Below are positions 1 to 5,477 of a stretch of DNA of 5,803 nucleotides, piece by piece. The DNA is from an uncultured Bacteroidales bacterium (GTDB lineage Bacteria; Bacteroidota; Bacteroidia; Bacteroidales; UBA932), in the NCBI GenBank assembly GCA_900322025.1, contig ONYJ01000082.1:1-5803 (forward strand), read 5' to 3'. The notes below the pieces were generated by a model that ran no database searches, was not told the origin of the DNA, and worked only from the letters and a program-made list of their open reading frames with translations. Numbering within the stretch: the stretch's first letter is position 1; every line of letters starts with the position of its first letter. Both the position numbers and the translations under genes were made by a program.

Positions 1-149
1 GTTGGGTCGCAGTTCAAGGTTACGCTGTTAGAACCTTCTGCAACAATGTTCCCATTTTTGGCTATTACAGCCCCGAAAGGGCCTCCGCCCTTTTGCACAC
101 TTTCGTCCGACAAGCGGATAGCTCTCCGCATTAGTTCCTTCTTATCCAT
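1..149 (-). CDS. Nucleoside deaminase, guanine deaminase-like (partial, N-terminal 49 residues)
   Basis: The first 49 residues are visible; the rest lies beyond the left edge. The sequence begins MDKKELMRRAIRLSDESV, continues with a GGGPFGAVIAKNG block (residues 21-33), and breaks off at LNCDPT. This matches the N-terminus of the cytidine/deoxycytidylate deaminase superfamily, closest in my memory to bacterial guanine deaminase, where the same stretch runs GGPFGAVIVKDG and then NDPTAHAE. These cytosolic zinc enzymes hydrolytically deaminate guanine or related bases to ammonia and xanthine-type products. The zinc-binding HAE and PCxxC motifs would follow just outside the window, so catalytic competence cannot be judged. 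The ATG at 149-147 lies 6 nt after the enolase stop codon, so the gene is probably cotranscribed with eno and has no promoter of its own. A tRNA adenosine deaminase (TadA) is less likely given the GGGPFGA wording. The family call is firm; the substrate is inferred. Confidence 0.85.
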   Translation of the reverse strand, partial: MDKKELMRRAIRLSDESVQKGGGPFGAVIAKNGNIVAEGSNSVTLNCDP

Positions 150-155
150 CAAGCT

Positions 156-1463
156 TTACTTGATTTTTTTGTATCCGTATGCACTTCTGCCATCTAATTC
201 AATTTCTATTTTCATCAGGCGGTTATATTTGGCAACACGGTCTGTACGGCTTAGTGAACCGGTTTTTATTTGTCCGCTGTTGGTAGCCACTGCTATATCT
301 GCTATGGTGGTATCTTCGGTTTCGCCGCTGCGGTGGGATGTTACTGTGGTATAACCGTTACGGTGCGCCATTTCTATGGCATCTAAAGTTTCGGTAAGAG
401 TGCCAATCTGATTTACCTTAATCAGAATAGAGTTGCCGGCTCCCTTTTTGATACCTTTCTCCAAGTAAGATACATTGGTTACAAACAAGTCGTCTCCTAC
501 TAATTGTACTTTATCTCCGATTGCTTTTGTAAGTTTTACCCAGCCATCCCAATCGTTCTGATCCATACCGTCTTCAATAGAATCTATAGGGTATTTCTTA
601 CATAATTGTTGCAGATATGTAACTTGCTCGTCTGCTGTAAGGCATTTTCCTTTAGGGTCTTTTTTGATACCACTATTAAGTTGTGAGTAATCGTAGAAGA
701 ACTTTGAACCCTTCTTCACAGAGAACTCGCTGGCGGCGCAGTCTAAAGCAATGGTGATATCTTTACCAGGCTTATAGCCGGCTGCCTTGATGGCCTCTAC
801 AATGCACTCTAAGGTATCGTCGGTACCTTTAAGGGCAGGGGCGAAACCTCCTTCATCTCCAACGGCGGTAGAAAGACCTCTGGCTTTGAGTACTTTCTTT
901 AGGGCATGGAAAACTTCTGCTCCCATTCTTATTCCCTCTGCTTCGTTCTTTGCACCTATAGGGCGAATCATAAACTCTTGGAATGCAATAGGGGCATCTG
1001 AGTGTGCTCCGCCGTTGATGATATTCATCATAGGAATCGGAAGAACATAGGCATTTGTTCCACCTATGTATCTGTATAGAGGTATTTCCAGTTCTTCTGC
1101 AGCGGCCTTAGCTACGGCAAGCGAAACTCCGAGTATAGCATTAGCTCCAAGCTTAGCTTTGTTTTTTGTGCCGTCTAACTTTATCATCAACTGGTCTATC
1201 TCTCTTTGTTGCAGGGCATTCAAACCCAATAAGGCTGGTGCTATAATTTCATTTACATTCTTTACAGCTTTTAGAACACCTTTTCCACCATAGCGTTTAT
1301 TGTCTTTGTCTCTGAGTTCAATTGCCTCATTTTCTCCTGTAGAAGCTCCGGATGGAACTGCTGCAACCCCCTTGAATCCTGAATCGAGAGTAACTTCAAC
1401 TTCTATTGTAGGATTTCCTCTTGAATCGAGAATTTCTCTACCTACTACATCTATAATAATCAT
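156..1463 (-). CDS. eno: Enolase (phosphopyruvate hydratase)
   Basis: Enolase converts 2-phosphoglycerate to phosphoenolpyruvate in cytosolic glycolysis, and the reverse in gluconeogenesis. The 435-residue protein is full length for a bacterial enolase. Visible hallmarks are the N-terminal REILDSRGNPT block (9-19), the mobile loop SGASTGE (38-44), and NGGAHSD (150-156) with His154. VGDEGGFAP (201-209) carries Glu204 as the proton donor. The Mg2+ ligands are Asp241, Glu297 (SIEDGMD) and the aspartates of GDDLFVTN (323-330). The ILIKVNQIGTLTET signature (346-359) carries the base Lys349, and SHRSGETEDT (376-385) binds substrate phosphate. No key residue is missing. The ATG at 1463-1461 gives the normal N-terminus and is preceded by an A/T-rich tract without a Shine-Dalgarno, as usual in Bacteroidota. 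The deaminase gene follows after 6 nt, suggesting a shared transcript. A -7 box lies about 70 nt upstream. The wording is close to Bacteroides enolases as I remember them. Confidence 0.98.
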   Translation of the reverse strand: MIIIDVVGREILDSRGNPTIEVEVTLDSGFKGVAAVPSGASTGENEAIELRDKDNKRYGGKGVLKAVKNVNEIIAPALLGLNALQQREIDQLMIKLDGTKNKAKLGANAILGVSLAVAKAAAEELEIPLYRYIGGTNAYVLPIPMMNIINGGAHSDAPIAFQEFMIRPIGAKNEAEGIRMGAEVFHALKKVLKARGLSTAVGDEGGFAPALKGTDDTLECIVEAIKAAGYKPGKDITIALDCAASEFSVKKGSKFFYDYSQLNSGIKKDPKGKCLTADEQVTYLQQLCKKYPIDSIEDGMDQNDWDGWVKLTKAIGDKVQLVGDDLFVTNVSYLEKGIKKGAGNSILIKVNQIGTLTETLDAIEMAHRNGYTTVTSHRSGETEDTTIADIAVATNSGQIKTGSLSRTDRVAKYNRLMKIEIELDGRSAYGYKKIK

Positions 1464-1499
1464 AATAAATAATTTAAGAATGTTATTTTACGAATGTTG

Positions 1500-1539
1500 T
1501 TATTTGCAACTTAGCAAATAACCAATAGTCGTTGCAAAT
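1500..1539. repeat. Two overlapping perfect inverted repeats in the eno leader
   Basis: TTATTTGC (1500-1507) and GCAAATAA (1514-1521) form a perfect 8-bp inverted repeat with a 6-nt spacer. ATTTGCAAC (1502-1510) is also the exact reverse complement of GTTGCAAAT (1531-1539), with 20 nt between. The two pairings share the left arm and exclude each other. The right arm of the larger repeat overlaps the putative eno -7 box. They could be an operator, alternative leader hairpins, or duplicated promoter-like TTTGCA words in opposite orientations. The sequence does not decide between these. Confidence 0.6.
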
Positions 1540-1542
1540 TTA
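1535..1542 (-). promoter_or_regulatory. Putative eno promoter, -7 element
   Basis: Read on the minus strand this is TAAATTTG followed by CAACG, a perfect match to the Bacteroides -7 consensus TAnnTTTG. It lies 72 nt upstream of the eno ATG and would give a leader of roughly 60-65 nt. I found no convincing TTG (-33) element 19-21 nt upstream, so the assignment rests on the -7 box and its position. Confidence 0.5.
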
Positions 1543-1563
1543 GTAAAAACTGCATTTTTTTTA

Positions 1564-1571
1564 TACCTTTG
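1564..1571 (+). promoter_or_regulatory. Weak candidate -7 element for the SIMPL gene
   Basis: TACCTTTG fits the Bacteroides TAnnTTTG consensus on the plus strand. No TTG element stands at 19-21 nt upstream; the nearest, at 1532-1534, is 29 nt away. It would imply a long leader of about 230 nt before the ATG at 1807. This is the best plus-strand candidate in the intergenic region, but it is weak. Confidence 0.25.
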
Positions 1572-1806
1572 GTCTGCATTTATTTATTGGCACGTTTGTT
1601 GTCGTGTTTTGGGTTGGAATAGAACGGTGGGTTAGAGAGCGGATTAGAAGAGAAGAAACAGGGAAAGCGGATTGAGGATTAGATTATGGACTGGCGAGAA
1701 GATTGGAGAGGTGATGGAATCATGTGCGATACGGTGGAGTTAACAGAGTAAAAAGAATTAAAAACAAGAGAAATACATTTAATAAAATCCTTAAACTTAT
1801 TTAGCT

Positions 1807-2514
1807 ATGACAGAAAATCAGAAACATGGAAACAAAGTTCTGGCAGCGGCAATATTGGCTGTAGGACTCGTAGCTCTCGGATTTTGCCTGAGGAGCGGTA
1901 TCGTAAAATTCAAATCTATGGACGATGTGGTAGATGTAAAAGGTTTGTCTGAAAGACAAGTTCCTGCAGATAAGGCTATCTGGAGAGTGTCTTTTGGTCG
2001 TCAAGGTAACGACTTGGCCTCTCTTCAGTCTTCTGTAGATGCGAATACTAAAGTTGTAAAAGATTTTATAAAGAGAGCGGGTATTGCCGAAACTGAAATA
2101 TTCGAATCTTCTCCTTCTGTAAGCAACTTAGAAGATCAGTACAGGTATTCTAACAACCGCCCAGATTACAAATGGCAAATAAATCAGTCTATGACAATTT
2201 CTACCAAAAATGTAGAAGCCATAAGGAATTTGGTAAAAACTGCGGCTACAGAAATGCTCAAGCAGGGTATTATTCTCAGCGATTGGGCTTCCTACGAATT
2301 TACAGGTCTTAATGAGCTTAAACCGGAGATGATAGCAGAGGCTACTGCTAATGCCAGATCTGCTGCTCAGAAGTTTGCAGACGACAGCGGTAGTTCTATC
2401 GGAAAGATAAAGACAGCCAGACAGGGCCAGTTCTCTATAGAAGATTTGGACGAAACAACAGACTATATAAAGAAAGTAAGGGTGGTTACTACCATTACTT
2501 ATTATCTGAAGTAA
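1807..2514 (+). CDS. Membrane-anchored SIMPL (DUF541) domain protein
   Basis: The protein has 235 residues. A short charged start (MTENQKHGNK) is followed by one hydrophobic segment at about residues 11-28 (VLAAAILAVGLVALGFCL), then a soluble part beginning VVDVKGLSERQVPADKA (41-57). The VKGLSERQVPAD opening, the middle region with NQSMTISTKNVEAIR (126-140), and the alanine-rich helix KPEMIAEATANARSAAQKFA (172-191) are typical of SIMPL/DUF541 proteins. Relatives include E. coli YggE and periplasmic or surface proteins of poorly defined role, sometimes linked to oxidative stress or to multimeric outer-membrane assemblies. The hydrophobic segment is probably an uncleaved signal anchor that places the domain in the periplasm; no lipobox is evident. 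The start is the first ATG after an in-frame stop, with no Shine-Dalgarno. The gene appears monocistronic: its promoter region diverges from eno, and a terminator follows 36 nt after the stop. The family is confident; the function is unknown. Confidence 0.9.
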   Translation: MTENQKHGNKVLAAAILAVGLVALGFCLRSGIVKFKSMDDVVDVKGLSERQVPADKAIWRVSFGRQGNDLASLQSSVDANTKVVKDFIKRAGIAETEIFESSPSVSNLEDQYRYSNNRPDYKWQINQSMTISTKNVEAIRNLVKTAATEMLKQGIILSDWASYEFTGLNELKPEMIAEATANARSAAQKFADDSGSSIGKIKTARQGQFSIEDLDETTDYIKKVRVVTTITYYLK

Positions 2515-2549
2515 AATATTTGCAGCGTTTTTATTATAGTCAGTTTTAT

Positions 2550-2581
2550 AAAAAAGGATGGCCGGTCGGCCGTCCTTTTTT
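2550..2581. terminator. Bidirectional intrinsic terminator
   Basis: An 8-bp stem pairs GGATGGCC (2556-2563) with GGCCGTCC (2568-2575), with one T-G wobble and a GGTC tetraloop. It is flanked by six A on the left (2550-2555) and six T on the right (2576-2581). Read on the plus strand it ends the SIMPL transcript. Read on the minus strand the A-run becomes the U-tract and can stop readthrough from the restriction-modification operon, whose last stop codon is about 80 nt away. Its position between convergent genes supports a dual role. Confidence 0.9.
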
Positions 2582-2662
2582 GCTTGCTTCAATCTTTGAG
2601 CATAGTGGTAAACTGGCGAGATAGAAATGGCACAATGATGAGGAGTGGTTTATGGCTGAGTT

Positions 2663-3538
2663 TTAAAAGGGTAAATCACTAACGATATCGTCTTCACATA
2701 CAAGACATGACGATTCTAATATCTCCGATTTTGCAACATCTTTTATCTTTGAGCGGTAATTATCATATATCTTGAAGTTGTTTATTTCTTCACGTCGTCT
2801 TTTACTCATTTCAGCAAACTTCGTTTCCTTTTCGATGCCGAGGTAGCGGCGACCGACAAGGTTGGCAGCGATGCCTGTGGTACTACTGCCAGAGAATGGA
2901 TCGAGAATCCAGCTGTTCTTATCCGTGCTGGCGAGGATGATGCGTACAAGTAGGGCAAGAGGTTTTTGTGTAGGGTGTTTGCCGCACGATTTCTCCCATG
3001 GTGCAATGGAGGGTAGTCGCCAAACATCGGTCATCTGTTTGTCATCGTTTAAATGCTTCATCAGTTTATAGTTGAAGAGATGAGGTTTCTTAGCCAATTT
3101 ACGTGCCCAAATGATAAACTCCGTAGAGTATGTAAAGTAGCGGCAACTTATGTTTGGCGGCGGGTTGGTTTTTGCCCACGTGATAACATTGAGAATCTTG
3201 AAGCCCAGCTCCATGAGGCTGTTGGCTACGGAGAAGATATTGTGATATGTGCCCGAAATCCAAATGGTGCCGTTCTCTTTCAATTTATCACGGCAGAGGC
3301 TTATCCATCGCCTGTTGAAGTTGTTTATCTGCTCTGGCGTACCTCCTCTGTCCCATTCGCCCTTGTTAACTGAAACGACTTTTCCAGACTGTACACTGAT
3401 TCCGTCGTTAGATAGAAAATAAGGTGGGTCAGCAAAAATCATATCGAACTTGAAATTGAACTGTGGAAGCAGTTCAAAGCAATCACCGTTTAGGAGGGTG
3501 AAGTCGCGGGAGGTGGATCGGTAGTAGGGAACGATCAT
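2663..3538 (-). CDS. dpnA: DpnA-like site-specific DNA methyltransferase (beta class, predicted GATC adenine-N6)
   Basis: This is an S-adenosylmethionine-dependent DNA methyltransferase of 291 residues. The motifs come in beta-class order: catalytic motif IV FADPPYFLSNDGIS (35-48), KHPTQKP (187-193), the SAM-binding block LDPFSGSSTTG (212-222) and GIEKE (234-238). Several long blocks match M.DpnA (M2.DpnII) as I remember it: VVSVNKGEWD (54-63), TIWISGTYHNI (91-101), WAKTNPPPNISCRYFTYSTE (121-140), and YKLMKHLNDDKQMTDVW (157-173). DpnA methylates adenine in GATC, including on single-stranded DNA, and so protects incoming transforming DNA; GATC specificity here is inferred from that likeness. 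The ATG overlaps the upstream nuclease stop in an ATGA arrangement, so translation is probably coupled. After about residue 257 there is a tail of some 35 residues, containing a CLVC pair (278-281), that I do not recall in DpnA. The short 3' flank leads to the shared terminator. Confidence 0.92.
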   Translation of the reverse strand: MIVPYYRSTSRDFTLLNGDCFELLPQFNFKFDMIFADPPYFLSNDGISVQSGKVVSVNKGEWDRGGTPEQINNFNRRWISLCRDKLKENGTIWISGTYHNIFSVANSLMELGFKILNVITWAKTNPPPNISCRYFTYSTEFIIWARKLAKKPHLFNYKLMKHLNDDKQMTDVWRLPSIAPWEKSCGKHPTQKPLALLVRIILASTDKNSWILDPFSGSSTTGIAANLVGRRYLGIEKETKFAEMSKRRREEINNFKIYDNYRSKIKDVAKSEILESSCLVCEDDIVSDLPF

Positions 3539-4314
3539 TTTTTAGGGAGGATTCTGTATCGGTCTGACTTAACCAGACGGATACTATTATAATCGTTCTT
3601 ATCGGTGAACTCAAACTGCCAGATGTAGTAGATTCGTTCTTTGTTAATCATGCGCTTTTCAAAGAACAAAGGATAGACAGTTTTCTCTGTCTGATCCTGC
3701 CATTGGCGGTATGGGAAATAAAGTTGGCGGATAATGGTGTTTGTCTTAGCTGAGTTCTTTGCTTCAATCAGCACAATTTTGTCCTTACCTTCATATCCTG
3801 CATCCACCTCCGTTTGTACACTGGATATTTCTAAGGTAAAATTGTTGACCTTACAAGTGAATGTCTGCGTGTATTTGCGTCCGCGAATAGTCAGCACAAG
3901 CGACTCGTCGTTCATAAAGGTACGGATGAGTGAGTTCGCATAAGCATAGTCGAGATGTTGCATTTCACTATCGCCAACGTCAGAACTTAATAGTTCAAAG
4001 TCAAGCTTCTTGTAGTAGTTCTGAATGGGTGTTGTAATGTCGGGAACATCTATATAGCCTTCTCCCTTTAAAATATAATAGGAGCCGTTATGCTTAGGAA
4101 GAATGAAAAGACCTTTATCCTGAAAGATTTTCGGGCGACTGCTACGTTCATCCTGTTTGCATAGGATGCGCACCTCCTTTTCCGCTGTTTTAGTAAATCC
4201 CTGACAGGCTTTCTTGATATCTTCTGCCTTCAACTCATAGGGGGATGTGTCAAAATTGTGCTTATCCATTCCCGTATCCTCAAATATCTTTCTCCAAGAT
4301 TTATCGCTTGCCAT
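3535..4314 (-). CDS. Type II restriction endonuclease, PD-(D/E)XK superfamily (predicted GATC cutter, not DpnII-like)
   Basis: This 259-residue protein lies between two DNA methyltransferases in the same operon, which makes it the cognate endonuclease. Its probable catalytic centre is QTEVDAGYEG (167-176) followed by the strand IVLIEAKN (180-187). Asp171, Glu184 and Lys186 fit the D-(E)xK pattern, and RQLYFPYRQW (196-205) is a likely helix after the core. Other conspicuous segments are an N-terminal SWRKIFEDTG (6-15), GLFILPKHNGSYYILKGEGY (68-87), SEMQHLDYAYANSLI (116-130), the strand LTIRGRKY (141-148), and a C-terminal DYNSIRLVKS (241-250). It resembles a family of uncharacterised putative type II enzymes that I recall only vaguely. 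I see no likeness to R.DpnII or R.MboI, whose core has an EVN/ETN-type motif. The ATG lies 5 nt after the upstream methyltransferase stop, and its TGA overlaps the dpnA start by 4 nt. The nuclease role is well supported by context and motif; the recognition site is inferred from the partner methyltransferases. Confidence 0.82.
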   Translation of the reverse strand: MASDKSWRKIFEDTGMDKHNFDTSPYELKAEDIKKACQGFTKTAEKEVRILCKQDERSSRPKIFQDKGLFILPKHNGSYYILKGEGYIDVPDITTPIQNYYKKLDFELLSSDVGDSEMQHLDYAYANSLIRTFMNDESLVLTIRGRKYTQTFTCKVNNFTLEISSVQTEVDAGYEGKDKIVLIEAKNSAKTNTIIRQLYFPYRQWQDQTEKTVYPLFFEKRMINKERIYYIWQFEFTDKNDYNSIRLVKSDRYRILPKK

Positions 4315-4319
4315 ATTAG

Positions 4320-5306
4320 TTAAATTGCTTGATGAAATAATTCGTTTTCTTTTGTTGTTGATGGTTTCCTTATTGGCTTTGGGTTCGTTATGAAATTCCG
4401 AATCAGTAGCTCAGTTAACTTACCTCTTTTACTTGCGTTGGCATTTACCATGCGAGAGGCATAAACTCGTTGTATATCGAAGCCACTATAGATGTCCTCG
4501 AAGAAAGTATCTGCAGAATTCTTCGCAGAACAGTCTGAGTTACTGAGCATCCATTTGACATTACTCTTATTACTAAGCATTCGACAGAAGGCTGCGAGCT
4601 CTCTCTGACTATTATCGTTGAATTCCTCTTTGACATAAGTGTTGAAACTCGATGTTGCACTTAGTGGACGATATGGCGGATCGAAGTAGAAAAAGCACAG
4701 CCCCGAAGTATCTAAATATTTTTCGGTTTCTTTAAAATCACCATTAATAATTTGTACGTCATGTCTGTTAAGTAGCTCGCTATCAGCATAGATTACCTTT
4801 TCATTACAGATGGTTGGATTGGCATAGCGGCCAAAAGGAACATTGAAGTAACCCTTGACATTCTCACGGTAGAGGCCATTAAAGCATGTTCGATTTAAGA
4901 AAATAAGGAGTGCCGTTTTGTCTAAATTGTTTAATTTTTCCTCATTGAAACGGCGGCGCATATCAAGATAGAACTCTTTTCGCCCATTTTCTGTAACAAT
5001 TGACAGATAATGCTGCTCTATGTGCTTTAAGCGATAGACAAGCCTCTCAGGGTCTTGTTTTATTATCGTATATGCATTCGTTAAGTTGCTGTTGATATCA
5101 TTGATAACCACTTGCTTAATGGCGTGGAACTTTTGCAGCATGAAGAATAGCATGGCACCGCCTCCTACAAAGGGCTCAATGTAAGTAAATTCTTCTTCAT
5201 ATAACTCTGGAGGTAGCTGTCTCTCAAGTTGTTGAAGAAGTTGAGTTTTTCCGCCAACCCACTTGATAAATGGTTTTGCCTGTCCTTCCCTTTTTAGATA
5301 TTGCAT
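4320..5306 (-). CDS. dpnM: Dam/DpnM-like DNA adenine-N6 methyltransferase (alpha class, predicted GATC)
   Basis: This 328-residue enzyme transfers methyl from SAM to adenine N6. Alpha-class (D12/Dam) motifs appear in order: motif X KPFIKWVGGKTQLL (11-24), SAM-binding EPFVGGGAM (44-52), VINDIN (67-72), the DNA-recognition block (138-160), and catalytic DPPY (209-212). The recognition block NRTCFNGLYREN plus GYFNVPFGRY aligns without gaps to E. coli Dam. By that alignment Phe142, Asn143, Leu145, Arg147, Pro157 and Tyr161 stand at the positions of Dam Tyr119, Asn120, Leu122, Arg124, Pro134 and Tyr138, which contact GATC. GATC specificity is therefore a good inference. It is longer than DpnM or Dam (about 280 residues), mostly through insertions and a basic, proline-containing tail after about residue 305. 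It is the first gene of the operon, so the host is modified before the nuclease, encoded 5 nt downstream, is made. The gene symbol follows the DpnII system naming. Confidence 0.93.
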   Translation of the reverse strand: MQYLKREGQAKPFIKWVGGKTQLLQQLERQLPPELYEEEFTYIEPFVGGGAMLFFMLQKFHAIKQVVINDINSNLTNAYTIIKQDPERLVYRLKHIEQHYLSIVTENGRKEFYLDMRRRFNEEKLNNLDKTALLIFLNRTCFNGLYRENVKGYFNVPFGRYANPTICNEKVIYADSELLNRHDVQIINGDFKETEKYLDTSGLCFFYFDPPYRPLSATSSFNTYVKEEFNDNSQRELAAFCRMLSNKSNVKWMLSNSDCSAKNSADTFFEDIYSGFDIQRVYASRMVNANASKRGKLTELLIRNFITNPKPIRKPSTTKENELFHQAI

Positions 5307-5389
5307 CTATTTTAATGTGGATATTTTATATAATAAGTATTTTAATTGCGAAATTAATATATCTTTTTCTCATATTCTATATGTGAGTG

Positions 5390-5421
5390 CAAATAGGTTC
5401 AAAAAAAATTTTTTCTCCAAA
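5390..5421 (-). promoter_or_regulatory. Putative promoter of the restriction-modification operon
   Basis: On the minus strand TTTG (5421-5418) is followed after 20 nt by CCTATTTG (5397-5390) and then CAC. Spacing and the TTTG half of the -7 box fit the Bacteroides consensus, but the leading TA is replaced by CC, so it would be a weak promoter. It implies a leader of about 75 nt before the ATG at 5306. The A/T tract at 5401-5414 lies inside the spacer. Confidence 0.4.
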
Positions 5422-5424
5422 AAA

Positions 5425-5455
5425 CTTGCATTTCTCTCGGCTTTCGCTATATTTG
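5425..5455 (+). promoter_or_regulatory. Promoter of the rplC ribosomal protein operon
   Basis: CTTG (5425-5428) and TATATTTG (5448-5455) are separated by exactly 19 nt, matching the Bacteroides housekeeping promoter (TTG, 19-21 nt, TAnnTTTG). An A8T6 tract lies just upstream at 5401-5414 and could act like an UP element. Transcription would start near 5461, leaving a leader of about 170 nt. This is the best promoter match in the window, as expected for ribosomal protein genes. Confidence 0.75.
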
Positions 5456-5458
5456 CAC

Positions 5459-5477
5459 CCCCGCAAAAAGTGTGGGG
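5459..5477 (+). promoter_or_regulatory. Hairpin at the predicted 5' end of the rplC transcript
   Basis: CCCCGC (5459-5464) pairs with GTGGGG (5472-5477), with one G-U wobble and a 7-nt A-rich loop. It starts within a few bases of the predicted transcription start. It could stabilise the mRNA 5' end or take part in leader control. No U-run follows, so it is not an intrinsic terminator. Confidence 0.45.

Larger units (their letters stand above)
1464..1806. other. Divergent intergenic region between eno and the SIMPL gene
   Basis: This 343-nt stretch contains no supportable gene on either strand. From left to right it holds an A/T-rich eno leader, the inverted repeats at 1500-1539, the eno -7 box, and a T-tract with the TACCTTTG word. 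After that comes a strongly purine-rich plus strand from about 1616 to 1770. The purine-rich part has short reiterated words such as GCGGATT (about 1640 and 1669) and GGATTAGA, but no clear hairpin, tRNA or open reading frame. Confidence 0.7.
5387..5458. repeat. Inverted repeat joining two opposed -7 elements
   Basis: GTGCAAATA (5387-5395) is the exact reverse complement of TATTTGCAC (5450-5458). Each arm coincides with the -7 region of one of the two divergent promoters proposed here, so both promoters share the extended word TATTTGCAC. The arms are 54 nt apart. Confidence 0.7.

Noticed and set aside
46..354. A plus-strand frame across the eno/deaminase junction
   Set aside because: It is antisense to two well-recognised genes and its translation has no recognisable domain.
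2128..2592. A 154-codon open frame on the minus strand opposite the SIMPL gene and terminator
   Set aside because: It reads through the terminator and is fully antisense to a recognisable coding sequence. Its translation is cysteine- and tyrosine-rich without any motif, so it is a shadow frame.
1690..2621. A shared 10-mer ACTGGCGAGA at 1690-1699 and 2612-2621 in the two spacers flanking the SIMPL gene
   Set aside because: The match is too short and does not extend, so chance is a sufficient explanation.
2592..2754. A 10-bp direct repeat ATCTTTGAGC at 2592-2601 and 2745-2754 near the operon's 3' end
   Set aside because: It is short, one copy lies within codons, and no partner copy flanks the other end of the cassette, so it is not evidence of a target-site duplication.
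3053..3373. A 106-codon open frame on the plus strand inside the dpnA region
   Set aside because: It is antisense to conserved methyltransferase motifs, has no promoter or family likeness, and is best explained as a mirror of dpnA codon use.
3535..4314. Calling the nuclease a DpnII/MboI-family enzyme because of the methylase pair
   Set aside because: The sequence lacks the DpnII-type core (FDFVIK...EVN or ETN) and matches neither protein as I recall them, so only the wider PD-(D/E)XK superfamily is claimed.
5401..5424. Homopolymer runs (A8, T6, A6) as a phase-variation switch
   Set aside because: The runs are short, lie between promoter elements rather than in a coding frame, and are common in A/T-rich Bacteroidota spacers.
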